Assembly: GCF_020177375.1 (NCBI RefSeq)
Contig: NZ_JAIWHV010000001.1
Span: forward strand, 186,001 to 250,000
DNA length: 64,000 nucleotides
From: Saliphagus infecundisoli
Lineage (GTDB): Archaea; Halobacteriota; Halobacteria; Halobacteriales; Natrialbaceae
Reading direction: 5' to 3'
Part shown: piece by piece, positions 1-8,204 of the stretch
Position numbering within the stretch: the stretch's first letter is position 1
Layout: each line of letters begins with the position of its first letter
Position numbers and translations under genes: made by a program
Notes under the pieces: generated by a model
The model's database searches: none
Told to the model about the DNA's origin: nothing
What the model saw: the letters and a program-made list of their open reading frames with translations, nothing else

Positions 1-177
1 GGATCAAATCCCGATTGGCTCGACAGTGGGGTCGAGATGCGCTGGTCAATGGCAGGTCCCGAAGCGACGCGGAAAGACCTACAGGCCTGTGGGTTCGAGG
101 TACGAGACGCATGGGACGTACCGGACCCAACCACCGACGACGGAATGAAGCCCTTCTTCCTCGCTACTCTTCCGTAA
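1..177 (+). CDS. C-terminal end of a probable SAM-dependent methyltransferase (partial)
   Basis: An open frame enters from the left edge in frame 1 and ends at a TAA at 175-177, giving 58 residues. It contains a GFEV strand and ends in KPFFLATLP. This arrangement, a GF-x-V strand, an acidic loop and then a terminal PFFLA(T/R) strand, is typical of the last two beta strands of haloarchaeal class I methyltransferases. The SAM-binding motif would lie outside the window, so the substrate cannot be stated. Codon use matches the neighbours. Confidence 0.5.
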   Translation, partial: GSNPDWLDSGVEMRWSMAGPEATRKDLQACGFEVRDAWDVPDPTTDDGMKPFFLATLP

Positions 178-260
178 CTGTTCAGTTCACCGCCTGTAGG
201 TAACGACGACTCAACCGTGCTGAGCGACACCGTCCGGCCTCTCACCAGTAGCGAACGGAC

Positions 261-1388
261 TCACCGTCGCCGCCCGAGTTCCCGCGAGACGAGGTCGATC
301 GCGTTCCCGACCGCACCCACCGATGAGAGGTAGCCGACGCCGACGGTCGTCTTCAGGGCCGTCGCCGCCCGCCCCGTCACCACGGAGGAGCCGACCTGTG
401 CGACCGCGTCGTCGCCGACGCTGACCAGCCAGCCCGGCGAGTCGAACGTAAAGGGCTCGAGTCGGGGCTCGAACTCCCCGCCCTCCCGGTCGTGGGCGAC
501 CAGTCGGGAGACGTTCTCGGCGACGGTCCGGGCCTCACGGACCGCGCTCTGGGCACTCGCGGGGACGGCCTCGCCGTCGGCATCGACGGCCCGGACCGCG
601 TCGCCCAGTCCGAACGTCCGGGGCGCCAGCCGGAGGTCGCTGCGGACCGTCGGGCGCTCGCCGAGGGCGTCGGCCCCTCGGATCCCGCCGGTCCAGACGA
701 ACACGTCGTAGGCGAGTTCGCCGGAGGCCAGATCGACCCGGTCGGCGTCGGCCCCCCGGACCGTCTCGCCGGCCCGTACCTCGACGCCCTTCCGTTCGAG
801 GGCCTCCCGGACTGCCCGGGAGAACGCCGGCGGGAATCCGGGGGCGACGCGCTCGAGGCGCTCGACGAGGACGATTTCGGGATCGACGCCCTCCTCGCGT
901 GCGAGTTCGGCGAGTTCGCCCGCGACCTGGACCCCCGAGAGGCCGGCGCCGCCGACGACCACCTGGGGGTCCCCGTGGTCGGTCGCCCGGAAGAACTCCC
1001 GGCGGATCCGTTCGGCGTGGGCCAGCCGTTTCAGGGGAATCGCGTGTTCGCGGACGCCATCGAGGCCGTAGAAGGCGGTCCGGGCGCCCAGACAGACCGC
1101 GCCGACGTCGTAGGAGAGGGTTCCCCTCGAGAGGGCGACCTCTCCGTTCTCGGGATCGACCGACTCGACGCGTGCGACCCGGACATCCGCGTCGACCGCG
1201 TCGGCGAGGGGGACGGTGATCCCGCGCGCGAGCTCAGGACGGCGGATGACCCGGTGGAGCTCGTGCTGGACGAGGTGGTTCGGGGAGGCGTCGACCAGCG
1301 TGAGGGTGGCGTCGGGGGAAAGCTCGCGCTCGAGCCGGCGCGTCAGCGTCAGGCCGGCGTAGCCCGCGCCGAGGACGGCGACGTGCAT
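261..1388 (-). CDS. Type II NADH dehydrogenase-like FAD oxidoreductase
   Basis: 375 residues. The N-terminus has the FAD-binding GAGYAG Rossmann motif at residues 7-12. A second dinucleotide fold begins near residue 145 (GGAGLSGVQ). A late GLGDA motif near residue 255 is the usual FAD-contact segment of the NDH-2/sulfide-quinone reductase group. Family knowledge: such single-subunit flavoproteins pass electrons from NAD(P)H to quinone at the inner face of the membrane. No membrane helix is obvious; the C-terminal part is amphipathic. I do not see the paired cysteines of sulfide:quinone reductase, so NDH-2-like is preferred. The electron acceptor is inferred; a quinone-reducing role would fit the cytochrome bc-type cluster a few kb away. 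Confidence 0.75.
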   Translation of the reverse strand: MHVAVLGAGYAGLTLTRRLERELSPDATLTLVDASPNHLVQHELHRVIRRPELARGITVPLADAVDADVRVARVESVDPENGEVALSRGTLSYDVGAVCLGARTAFYGLDGVREHAIPLKRLAHAERIRREFFRATDHGDPQVVVGGAGLSGVQVAGELAELAREEGVDPEIVLVERLERVAPGFPPAFSRAVREALERKGVEVRAGETVRGADADRVDLASGELAYDVFVWTGGIRGADALGERPTVRSDLRLAPRTFGLGDAVRAVDADGEAVPASAQSAVREARTVAENVSRLVAHDREGGEFEPRLEPFTFDSPGWLVSVGDDAVAQVGSSVVTGRAATALKTTVGVGYLSSVGAVGNAIDLVSRELGRRR

Positions 1389-1426
1389 ACGAGAACTTGG
1401 GCGCCCAGTCCCAAAAGCGTCGCCTC

Positions 1427-1508
1427 ACAGGGTCGGTTACAACGATTCACCGTTCGATCGCGCCACCGTATCGCGATCGACGGCGCACTGACTTGTAACC
1501 GGCTCTGT
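1427..1508. repeat. ~82 bp element with 16 bp terminal inverted repeats, copy A
   Basis: The left end (1427-1442) and right end (1493-1508) are inverted copies matching at 14 of 16 positions. The element fills most of the gap between mvaD and the NADH-dehydrogenase-like gene, and its right end touches the mvaD stop codon. Reverse-complemented, it aligns along its whole length with 10497-10575, including an identical 11-base core ACAAGTCAGTG. It carries no reading frame of note. It resembles a miniature inverted-repeat element or a conserved structured intergenic sequence; the sequence does not decide which. Confidence 0.7.
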
Positions 1509-2479
1509 CAGAACAGGTGGTCGTCTACCGTCCGGGCGGGGCCGCCGACCCCCCAGCGGGCTGTCTCGACGCCGCAGTCGGCGACGGCCTCCTCGACCCG
1601 ATCCGCATACGCCTCGCGGGTGTTGACGTAGACGCTCGCGCCCGTGTCCGTCGAGAAGTACACTGGTATCCCCTCCTCGCGGAGTTCTCGCACGCGAGTG
1701 AAGATTTCGAGGGTCCGGGGCTGCCAGTAGACCCAGCCCGCGGGCCCGGTCATCGTCGTCGCCGCCAGCGACAGCGAGTCGTGTTCGGCGGTCTCGAAGA
1801 CCCGGTCGAAGTCTCCCTCCCGGAGCGCGTCGCGCATCTCGACCATCTGGTCGTGGATGTGGGCGTTCCTGGCCCCGAACATGTGGCTCTCGGTTGCCTC
1901 CTCGTGGGCCGCTTCGGTCTCCTTGTGGTAGGGCACCAGCCCCGCGATGATCGTCAGATCATCGCCGACGTCGGTCTCCAGATGGCGCGACCGACAGTCC
2001 TCGTCGTTCAGTCCCGCCTCGAGCAGCGAGAAGCCGCCGGTGACCGACCGGGCGGCCGACGCCGAGCCGACGCGGGCGATGGTCGAGATTTCCGGGTGGG
2101 TGAGCTCGAGGCCCGCAGCCGAAACGAGGGCGGTCGCGGCGGCGGCGAAGCCCGACGACGACGAGCCGAGGCCGACGTTCGACCGGAAGCTGTTTTCGCT
2201 TTCGATCCGGACCGGTTCGTCGGCGTGGGCGGCCGTCGCCCGATCGCGGACTTTCTCGACGACGGCGTCGACGCGCTCTTTGCCGCGTCCGTCGAGTTCC
2301 TCGCCGTCGACGATGAAGCGATCCTCGTCGCTCGACCCGAACTCGACGGTCGTCGTCGTCCGGCTCGGGGCCGTACAGACGCTGATGCTGTCGTGGTAGG
2401 GCAGCCGCTCGACCGGGTCTCGCATCCCGTGGTACTTGACGAGTCCCTGGATCGGGTGGGCCACCGCCGTCGCTTTCAT
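1508..2479 (-). CDS. mvaD: Phosphomevalonate/diphosphomevalonate decarboxylase
   Basis: 323 residues, GHMP kinase superfamily. The glycine/serine-rich ATP loop NVGLGSSSSGFAAAA lies near residues 100-114, preceded by the mevalonate-decarboxylase-like start KYHGMRD. A TDTGASVYV segment near the C-terminus matches the family's conserved terminal domain. Family knowledge: the Haloferax volcanii homologue decarboxylates mevalonate 5-phosphate to isopentenyl phosphate in the alternative mevalonate pathway, feeding archaeal lipid synthesis. The prenyl synthase at 12141 acts further down the same route. The gene is divergent from nth and probably leaderless, given a TTTTAAGC box on the minus strand about 25 bases upstream of its ATG. 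Confidence 0.9.
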   Translation of the reverse strand: MKATAVAHPIQGLVKYHGMRDPVERLPYHDSISVCTAPSRTTTTVEFGSSDEDRFIVDGEELDGRGKERVDAVVEKVRDRATAAHADEPVRIESENSFRSNVGLGSSSSGFAAAATALVSAAGLELTHPEISTIARVGSASAARSVTGGFSLLEAGLNDEDCRSRHLETDVGDDLTIIAGLVPYHKETEAAHEEATESHMFGARNAHIHDQMVEMRDALREGDFDRVFETAEHDSLSLAATTMTGPAGWVYWQPRTLEIFTRVRELREEGIPVYFSTDTGASVYVNTREAYADRVEEAVADCGVETARWGVGGPARTVDDHLF

Positions 2480-2502
2480 ACCCCGACAGGGGCGTGTCGC
2501 CC

Positions 2503-2510
2503 GCTTAAAA
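2503..2510 (-). promoter_or_regulatory. A-box (TATA-like) for mvaD
   Basis: On the minus strand this reads TTTTAAGC, centred about 27 bases upstream of the mvaD ATG at 2479. That spacing places transcription start at or next to the start codon, the usual leaderless arrangement in haloarchaea. Confidence 0.5.
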
Positions 2511-2572
2511 CTCCCGACCCCCGTCCGTGCGAACCGAACCGCTCAAATGACCGCTCCCGAAAGACGGAGGCG

Positions 2573-3256
2573 ATGGGAACTCCCCTCGAGCCCCGCGAGG
2601 CCCAGGTCGAGGAAGTCACCGACCGGCTCCGGGAGACCTACCCCGATTCGACGATCTCGCTTCGGTACTCGAATCGCCTCGAGTTGCTTATCGCCGTCGT
2701 CCTCTCGGCGCAGTGTACCGACGAGCGCGTGAACGAGGTGACCGAGGAGCTCTTCGAGACGTACTCGACGCCCGCGGAGTACGCGAACGCCACAGAAGAA
2801 GAGCTCGCCGACGCGATCTACGGGATCACCTTTCACAACAACAAAGGTGGCTATCTCCAGGGGATCGGCGAACGCCTCGTCGCCGACCACGACGGCGAGG
2901 TTCCCGACACGATGGCCGAACTCACCGACCTCCCGGGGGTCGGCCGCAAGACCGCGAACGTCGTCCTCCAGCACGGCCACGACATCGTCGAGGGAATCGT
3001 GGTCGACACCCACGTCCAACGGCTCTCCCGGCGGCTCGGACTGACCGAGGAGCCCACGCCCGTGCGGATCGAAGAGGACCTCGTGGGGATCGTTCCCCGC
3101 GAGGACTGGCAGGAGTTCACCCACCTCTGTATCGACCACGGCCGGGCGACCTGTACCGCACGGAACCCCGACTGTGGGGACTGCGTGCTCGCGGCCATCT
3201 GTCCCTCCCAGAAGGGCGATAGCCCGGTCGACCTCGCCTCCGGCGAGCCCTGGTAG
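2573..3256 (+). CDS. nth: Endonuclease III (DNA glycosylase/AP lyase)
   Basis: 227 residues. It removes oxidised pyrimidines and cleaves the abasic site in base excision repair. The helix-hairpin-helix LPGVGRKTANVVL holds the catalytic lysine (K126), and D145 in the VDTHVQR motif is the catalytic aspartate. Cysteines 194, 201, 204 and 210 follow the C-X6-C-X2-C-X5-C pattern of the [4Fe-4S] cluster. The ATG at 2573 is chosen because it has GGAGG just upstream and gives the normal length; the reading frame extends further upstream only through sequence antisense to mvaD. Nothing is missing from the family's key residues. Confidence 0.95.
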   Translation: MGTPLEPREAQVEEVTDRLRETYPDSTISLRYSNRLELLIAVVLSAQCTDERVNEVTEELFETYSTPAEYANATEEELADAIYGITFHNNKGGYLQGIGERLVADHDGEVPDTMAELTDLPGVGRKTANVVLQHGHDIVEGIVVDTHVQRLSRRLGLTEEPTPVRIEEDLVGIVPREDWQEFTHLCIDHGRATCTARNPDCGDCVLAAICPSQKGDSPVDLASGEPW

Positions 3257-3336
3257 CGCGTCGGACGGGCCGCCCGGCCGGCTGTCGGGCGCAAGCCGAA
3301 CCCCTTTTCTTCCGGCGCCCGTACGACCGGGTTGCC

Positions 3337-3561
3337 ATGACCGACGACGACACCGACCACGGCCGCGACGTCGAACTCGCGAAGGAGGCCGACGAGGACG
3401 ACGACGAAGAGCTCACCGAAGCGGAGATGGAGGCCCGGCGGAAACAGGAGGAAGAACGGAAGCGCCAGGACATCGAACACGAATCCGACGAGCGAGAAAA
3501 CGACGCCCGGGAACACGAGAACCCGGACAACCACCGGGACGAGGAGCCGTTCAACAGCTAG
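3337..3561 (+). CDS. Small highly charged protein, unknown function
   Basis: 74 residues, almost entirely Asp, Glu, Arg, Lys, Asn and His, with a predicted long charged helix (residues 25-50) and no hydrophobic core. Coding bias fits the neighbours and the ATG follows the nth stop by about 80 bases. It is probably intrinsically disordered or a single charged helix. I do not recognise a family. It may be a small haloarchaeal conserved protein; function unknown. Confidence 0.6.
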   Translation: MTDDDTDHGRDVELAKEADEDDDEELTEAEMEARRKQEEERKRQDIEHESDERENDAREHENPDNHRDEEPFNS

Positions 3562-3629
3562 ACGGCACCGGTCGGGACCCCGTTTTCCTGTGGCGCTGTC
3601 GGCGACGATCGCATGGCGTGGAGCGTAAA

Positions 3630-3635
3630 TTTATA
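3630..3635 (+). promoter_or_regulatory. A-box for the PAS histidine kinase gene
   Basis: TTTATA within GTAAATTTATACG lies about 26 bases before the ATG at 3659. It stands out as an AT-rich island in GC-rich DNA and predicts a leaderless transcript. Confidence 0.6.
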
Positions 3636-3658
3636 CGCCTCGCTCCGGACGGTCCGCT

Positions 3659-4693
3659 ATGCCTCGTTCCTCGCTCGGACAGCGCCGTGATTTCCGAGCC
3701 CTGTTCGACCAGCTCGAGGACGTCGCGCTCTGGACGGCGACCGAACCCGGGCGGTTCGACTACATCAGCGACGGGTTCGAGGGGATCTGGGGGATCCCGT
3801 CGGAGGAAGTCGAGGACGACGTAGAGAGATTGCTCGACACCATCCATCCCGACGACCGGGACCGCGTTCGCGAGCAGATGGAGCCCGGCGGATCGCGCGA
3901 GAACTCCTACGAGGGCCGCGTCGTTCGACCGGACGGCTCGCTCCGGTGGGTGCTCACGCGCCAGGTCCTCGTCGGGGAGGGACGGGACGTCGAGGCCGTC
4001 GGCCTCACGACGGACATCACCGACCAGAAGCGCCGCGAGCAGGAACTCGAGCTGTTGAACCGGGTCGTCCGCCACGACATCCGAAACGACATCGCGGTCG
4101 TGCTCGGGTGGGCGGAACTGCTCTCCGATCACGTCGACGAGGAGGGCGAAGAGCACCTCCAGCGGATCCTCGACAGCGGGGAGCACATCGTCGAGCTCAC
4201 CGAGACCGCCCGCGACCTCGTGGAGACGGTGACCGAACGCGGGGACCTCGCCGTCGAACCGACCCCGCTGTCCTCGGTCCTCGACACCGAGCTGTCGCTT
4301 CGCGAGGAGTCGTTTCCGGAGGCGGAGTTCGTCCTCGAGGACCCGGTTCCGGACGTCGAGGTCGCGGTCAACGGGATGGCCAGCTCGCTGTTCAGGAACC
4401 TCCTGAACAACGCCGTCCAGCACAACGACGGCGAGACGCCCGTCGTCAAGGTCTCCTGTGAGGCGCGCCGGGAGGACGTCGTGGTCCGAATCGCCGACGA
4501 CGGACCCGGAATTCCGGACGCACAGAAGGAGGTCGTGTTCGCGAAAGGCGAGAAGAGTCTCGGGAGTCCCGGGTCGGGACTCGGGCTCCATCTCGTTCGA
4601 ACGCTGGTCGACCAGTACGGCGGCGACGTCCGGATCGAGGACAACGAGCCGACGGGTGCCGTCTTCGTCGTCTCGCTCCCGCGGGCCGACTGA
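3659..4693 (+). CDS. PAS-domain sensor histidine kinase
   Basis: 344 residues, soluble, with no membrane segment. A PAS domain with a PAC tail (TTDITDQKRREQE) occupies residues 10-128. The dimerisation/phosphoacceptor helix follows with His139 in RHDIRND. The ATPase domain shows the N-box NLLNNAVQHN near 243, the G1 motif DDGPGIP near 280 and the G2 motif GSGLGLHLV near 305. It is therefore a complete cytoplasmic kinase that senses an unknown internal signal. No response regulator is adjacent. Unlike the two kinases at 16993 and 37302, its N-box has no 48 bp repeat insertion. Confidence 0.9.
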   Translation: MPRSSLGQRRDFRALFDQLEDVALWTATEPGRFDYISDGFEGIWGIPSEEVEDDVERLLDTIHPDDRDRVREQMEPGGSRENSYEGRVVRPDGSLRWVLTRQVLVGEGRDVEAVGLTTDITDQKRREQELELLNRVVRHDIRNDIAVVLGWAELLSDHVDEEGEEHLQRILDSGEHIVELTETARDLVETVTERGDLAVEPTPLSSVLDTELSLREESFPEAEFVLEDPVPDVEVAVNGMASSLFRNLLNNAVQHNDGETPVVKVSCEARREDVVVRIADDGPGIPDAQKEVVFAKGEKSLGSPGSGLGLHLVRTLVDQYGGDVRIEDNEPTGAVFVVSLPRAD

Positions 4694-4727
4694 TCGAGTC
4701 TCGCCCCCACTGCCGGGACGTCGATCC

Positions 4728-5216
4728 CTACCAGAACATCTGGTACCGGAGGAGGTACCGGACGATCCCGATGAGGTAGGCGATCAGCCAGAGGAGGACG
4801 TAGCCGAAGACGCCGACCCGGAGCCGGCGGCGCCAGCCGGCCATGTTCTCGTGGAGGTCGTCGATCTCGACGTCCGCGGCCGCCCCGTCGGTGTAGAGGT
4901 CGTGATCGCGTTTGACCTGGAAGATCCGGACGATGCCGGTGAGCGCGACGGCGAGCATCGCGTACGCCTGGAGGCCGAAGAAGGCGTGGACGACGAGCAG
5001 CCCGCCCATCTGGGCGGCCGTGCGGGGGACCATCCAGCCGACCACGGGGAGAGTCGTCAGCGCCAGGCCGACCGCGATGAACTTCAGGTGGTAGACGAGG
5101 ACGTCCCAGGTGACGACCTCGGTGTCGATCATGATCCAGGCGCCGTAGAGGTAAAAGGGGAAGCTGGCGGTGACGAGGCCGGCGACGACCGTCGCGACCG
5201 CCAGCTCCTGGTCCAT
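4728..5216 (-). CDS. Four-to-five-helix membrane protein beside the cytochrome bc cluster
   Basis: 162 residues with hydrophobic segments near residues 8-28, 42-62, 72-95 and 135-157, and a short charged loop near 100-130. Histidines in or next to helices (YHLKF, VVHAFFGLQ) could be heme ligands, but this is inference. It is transcribed divergently from the 5312 gene that begins the respiratory cluster. I do not recognise a named family; similar proteins commonly accompany haloarchaeal halocyanin/cytochrome b clusters. Role unknown, possibly in respiratory assembly or electron transfer. Confidence 0.65.
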   Translation of the reverse strand: MDQELAVATVVAGLVTASFPFYLYGAWIMIDTEVVTWDVLVYHLKFIAVGLALTTLPVVGWMVPRTAAQMGGLLVVHAFFGLQAYAMLAVALTGIVRIFQVKRDHDLYTDGAAADVEIDDLHENMAGWRRRLRVGVFGYVLLWLIAYLIGIVRYLLRYQMFW

Positions 5217-5311
5217 GTCGGCGCTGGGGTCGCGCGCGGAATAAAGGGCCCGAAACCGGGCCCGGGGCCGGGTCGAAAAGGGTTTTGGCCGTCGGGCCCT
5301 GGGTTCGACCG

Positions 5312-6187
5312 ATGGCGGATCCCGGAGACGCCCCCGACCGATCGGGCGAGCGAGCCCCGCCCGAGGACGCGCCCGGCGAGCCCTCCCCGGGGAGCGGGGC
5401 CGACGGGGACGCAGAGAGCGTCGAGGCCCTCCGCGAGCGCGTCGAGGAGAAGTACGACTTCGAGGCGTTCGGCCCCCGGGAGATGGCCGAGATTACCCCC
5501 GAGGAGTGGGACGTCGCCTTCGACGACGAGAGCTGGATCACCGGCACGGAGCTTCTGGCGCGGGTCGAACGCGAACTCAAGTCCCGGATCGCCAGCCGGG
5601 AAGTCTTCGCGTCCCTGGAGTACGCCGAAGTCGAGGGCGAGCGGGCGCTGGTCGCCTACTCGGACACCGACTACGCGATCGTCTTCCCCGATGGAAGCGT
5701 CGAGGGTCGGGGGACGATCGTCCGGGACGTCAAGCCGACGGTCGCGCTCTGTTCGATGGACGACTACGAGGTCGACGACCCGCCCGAGGACTGGCGACTG
5801 CCCGACCCCGACTCGATCCCGGACTCGGGAAGCGAGGTAGGCAACTGGATGCTCCAGTTGCTCGCGGCCACCCAGCTGCTCGTGGGGCTTGGAACCTTAG
5901 TTGCCTGGCCGATCCTCGGCGCCCGGGACAACATGGTCCTGCTCGTGGTGGGTCTGGGCTTCACCGCCGTCGGCCTCGTCCTCTTCTTGATGGTCGCGAA
6001 CGCCCGACTCTCCGAGAAGTTCCGCCTCCGGGAGTACAAGGGACGGCTCCGCTCGACCGGGGCGGCCTCGGCCGACCGGCCCGACTTCCTCCCGATCGAG
6101 GACGACGCGTTCGAGGGGAGCGAGCCGGCCCTCTCCGGCGAGGACGAGGGGTCGAAACCCCGGGATGACGGCCCGGTCGGCCGGTAA
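5312..6187 (+). CDS. Acidic protein with two C-terminal membrane helices, upstream of halocyanin
   Basis: 291 residues. The N-terminus (1-45) is a disordered acidic, Gly/Pro-rich tail. A soluble domain spans about 50-175 and two transmembrane helices follow near 182-202 and 208-228, with a charged tail. The ATG at 5312 is chosen over an in-frame TTG at 5285 because it sits at the end of an AT-poor leader and gives the usual MADPGD-like start. It is co-oriented with the halocyanin/Rieske/cytochrome b genes 65 bases downstream. No enzyme motif is visible; a structural or assembly role in that complex is inferred only from position. Confidence 0.7.
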   Translation: MADPGDAPDRSGERAPPEDAPGEPSPGSGADGDAESVEALRERVEEKYDFEAFGPREMAEITPEEWDVAFDDESWITGTELLARVERELKSRIASREVFASLEYAEVEGERALVAYSDTDYAIVFPDGSVEGRGTIVRDVKPTVALCSMDDYEVDDPPEDWRLPDPDSIPDSGSEVGNWMLQLLAATQLLVGLGTLVAWPILGARDNMVLLVVGLGFTAVGLVLFLMVANARLSEKFRLREYKGRLRSTGAASADRPDFLPIEDDAFEGSEPALSGEDEGSKPRDDGPVGR

Positions 6188-6217
6188 CGGGAGCCGGTTC
6201 CCGGAGGTGCATCCGGA

Positions 6218-6226
6218 GGGTTTAAG
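6218..6226 (+). promoter_or_regulatory. A-box for the halocyanin-cytochrome bc operon
   Basis: GGGTTTAAG lies about 27-32 bases before the halocyanin ATG at 6253, in a 65-base gap that is otherwise GC-rich. It would start a near-leaderless transcript running through the six tightly packed genes to 10381. Confidence 0.55.
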
Positions 6227-6252
6227 CGAACAGGTTCCTGAACCCATCGTGT

Positions 6253-6933
6253 ATGAACAGACGGGAGGCTCTGGTAGCGGTCGGCAGCGTTCTCGGTGCC
6301 GGCTCGGCCGTGACTGCCGTGATGCCCGTCGGGGCCCAGGAGGACGGGAGCGGGGGCAACGAGAGCGGCGGTAACGAGACGGGAGGCGGGAGCGGCGGAA
6401 ACGAAACGCAGGGCGGGGGCAACGAGAGCGGCGGCGGAAACCAAAGCGGCAACGCAAGCGGCGGTGGCGGAGGCGGCGCCACGGAGACGGTCAACGTCGT
6501 CGACAACGCCTTCGAACCCGCCGAACTCACCATCGAGCCCGGGACGACCGTCGAGTGGGCCTGGCAGGGAACCCAGGCCCAGCACAACGTCGTCCCCGAC
6601 TCCCAGCCCGAGGGCGCCGGCTGGGAGGGACACACCTCCCTCGAGAGCGGCGACTTTTCCTTTTCGTCGACGTTCGAGACGGAAGGCGACTACGAGTACA
6701 TCTGTGAGCCCCACGTCTCCCAGGGGATGACCGGCACCATCACCGTCACCACCGACACGGGCGGGGGGCAGGCCGAGGCCGACGTCGACATCCACGACCT
6801 CGGCGTCCCGATCCAGAAGCAGTACGTCGGGGTCGCGAGTTTCCTCGCGACGTTCGTCTCGCTGGTCTTTACGTTCTACCTGCTGAAGTACGGCGAGTCG
6901 GCGAACACCAGCAGTCCGGGGAGGGATCGCTAA
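6253..6933 (+). CDS. Halocyanin: membrane-anchored blue copper protein
   Basis: 226 residues. A twin-arginine-like signal (MNRREAL, hydrophobic to about 28) is followed by a Gly/Asn/Ser-rich flexible linker (about 31-76). A plastocyanin-like domain covers 77-165. The type I copper ligands are visible: His in QAQHNVVPD, then Cys, His and Met in YICEPHVSQGM. A C-terminal helix (about 190-212) anchors it. Family knowledge: halocyanins carry electrons outside the membrane, here most likely accepting them from the cytochrome bc-type complex encoded by the next genes. The stop codon directly abuts the next ATG, so translation is probably coupled. Confidence 0.92.
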   Translation: MNRREALVAVGSVLGAGSAVTAVMPVGAQEDGSGGNESGGNETGGGSGGNETQGGGNESGGGNQSGNASGGGGGGATETVNVVDNAFEPAELTIEPGTTVEWAWQGTQAQHNVVPDSQPEGAGWEGHTSLESGDFSFSSTFETEGDYEYICEPHVSQGMTGTITVTTDTGGGQAEADVDIHDLGVPIQKQYVGVASFLATFVSLVFTFYLLKYGESANTSSPGRDR

Positions 6934-7338
6934 ATGTCCTCCTCCGGAAGCACCTACGGCGACATCCACCGCTACGAACCCCCCCGCGAGAGCACGGTCG
7001 CCGCGATCGCGATCGTCCTGCTCACCTTCGTCCAGATGATCTTCGTCGCGCTGTTCGTCTACGGGCTCGCGGACCAGTGGGCGATCGGCTCCCAGGCCGG
7101 AGGGACCGGGAACATGTTCCTCGGCTTCCTGCTGGCCGCGATCTTCGTCAATCTCGGATTCATCCTCATGCTCTATCGCAAGGAGTTCCTCCCCGACGTG
7201 ATGATCGTCAAGAAACGACGCCGGAAGTGGGAGGACGTCCACATCCGCGAGGACCAGGCCGAGGGACGGACCCTCGCCGACGAAACCGGCGCGTGGGACA
7301 CGGTCAAACGCGCGATTTACCCATACTACAAACGATAA
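6934..7338 (+). CDS. Two-helix membrane protein of the halocyanin/cytochrome bc operon
   Basis: 134 residues with membrane helices near 22-45 and 60-82, then a basic, conserved-looking tail (KKRRRKWED). It starts on the base after the halocyanin stop and ends two bases before the Rieske ATG, so it is surely part of the same transcript. No cofactor motif is seen. It likely serves as an accessory subunit of the complex; this is inferred from its strict position between halocyanin and Rieske genes. Confidence 0.8.
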   Translation: MSSSGSTYGDIHRYEPPRESTVAAIAIVLLTFVQMIFVALFVYGLADQWAIGSQAGGTGNMFLGFLLAAIFVNLGFILMLYRKEFLPDVMIVKKRRRKWEDVHIREDQAEGRTLADETGAWDTVKRAIYPYYKR

Positions 7339-7340
7339 CA

Positions 7341-8204
7341 ATGGCAGACGACGACAACTATCCGGTCGAATCCGATCGCCGTCGCTTCGTCAAGGGCGTC
7401 GTCGGCGGCGGCGTGCTCTCGGGGCTACTCACCGTCGGCGCCGCGAGCGTGACGATGGCGACGACTCCCTCCGGCGGCGGCGGCGGGAGAATGGACTACC
7501 GCGGCGCCGTCCGGGAGATGGGGCCGGCCCCGCGCGGGCTCCCCCAGATCCCGATCGAGATCGACGACGAGGGCTACCTCCAGGGCATCTGGCCCGAGCC
7601 CGAAACCGTCGAGCAAGGCAGCACCGAGTACCAGGTCTCCCGAACCGAGATCGCCGGCACGGAGTACTCGACGGAGTGGTACCAGTACTGTGGCGTCCAG
7701 ACGTTCCCGGGGATCGCCCCCGACGCCGACGGCCAGGACGCCTACTTCCGGTACGACACCTCCGCCTCCGGGGACTACCCGTGGATGGAGGAGGTAAGCG
7801 GAGGCGACCGGATCCACATCGAGGACCTCGAGGGCTACGAGGACTGGGGCAACGGCATCGGCGAGGACGGGCTGGGCAAGCCCGCCACCGCGACCTGGCG
7901 CTCCCAGAACGTCGCCGCCGAGAACACGATCCCCATCATCGTCATCCGGTCGACCCGGATCGAGGAAATGGCCCAGGACGACGAATGGGTCGCTGAAACG
8001 TGCCCGCAGGGCTGTGTCGCTTACCTCAACAAGTGTACCCACTTCTGTTGTGTCCCCGGCTACAAGCGCCTGGGCGAGTCGGGCAACTACGGGAACGGCG
8101 ACGACAGGATCTACTGTAACTGCCACCAGTCGGTGTACAACCCCTTCGATATCACCGAACAGCAACTCATCGCGCTCCCGCGCCCGGAGGGCGACGACGA
8201 ATGA
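7341..8204 (+). CDS. Rieske iron-sulfur protein of a cytochrome bc-type complex
   Basis: 287 residues. A twin-arginine segment (SDRRRFVKG, residues 10-18) precedes a hydrophobic helix (20-42). The C-terminal third carries the Rieske cluster motifs: C-T-H in NKCTHFCC and C-N-C-H in YCNCHQS, supplying two Cys and two His for the [2Fe-2S] centre. The extra cysteines in these loops match the disulfide of classical bc1/b6f Rieske proteins. It carries electrons from quinol oxidised at cytochrome b to the halocyanin-type acceptor. Its stop overlaps the next start as ATGA, indicating translational coupling. Confidence 0.93.
   Translation: MADDDNYPVESDRRRFVKGVVGGGVLSGLLTVGAASVTMATTPSGGGGGRMDYRGAVREMGPAPRGLPQIPIEIDDEGYLQGIWPEPETVEQGSTEYQVSRTEIAGTEYSTEWYQYCGVQTFPGIAPDADGQDAYFRYDTSASGDYPWMEEVSGGDRIHIEDLEGYEDWGNGIGEDGLGKPATATWRSQNVAAENTIPIIVIRSTRIEEMAQDDEWVAETCPQGCVAYLNKCTHFCCVPGYKRLGESGNYGNGDDRIYCNCHQSVYNPFDITEQQLIALPRPEGDDE

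Noticed and set aside
492-1631. Long plus-strand open frame
   Set aside because: It is fully antisense to the NADH-dehydrogenase-like gene, has no domain pattern and no start context; a GC-rich shadow frame.
5014-5580. Minus-strand upstream extension of the 4728 membrane protein
   Set aside because: It overlaps the start of the 5312 gene and its promoter; residues are Arg/Pro-rich and do not continue the membrane protein.
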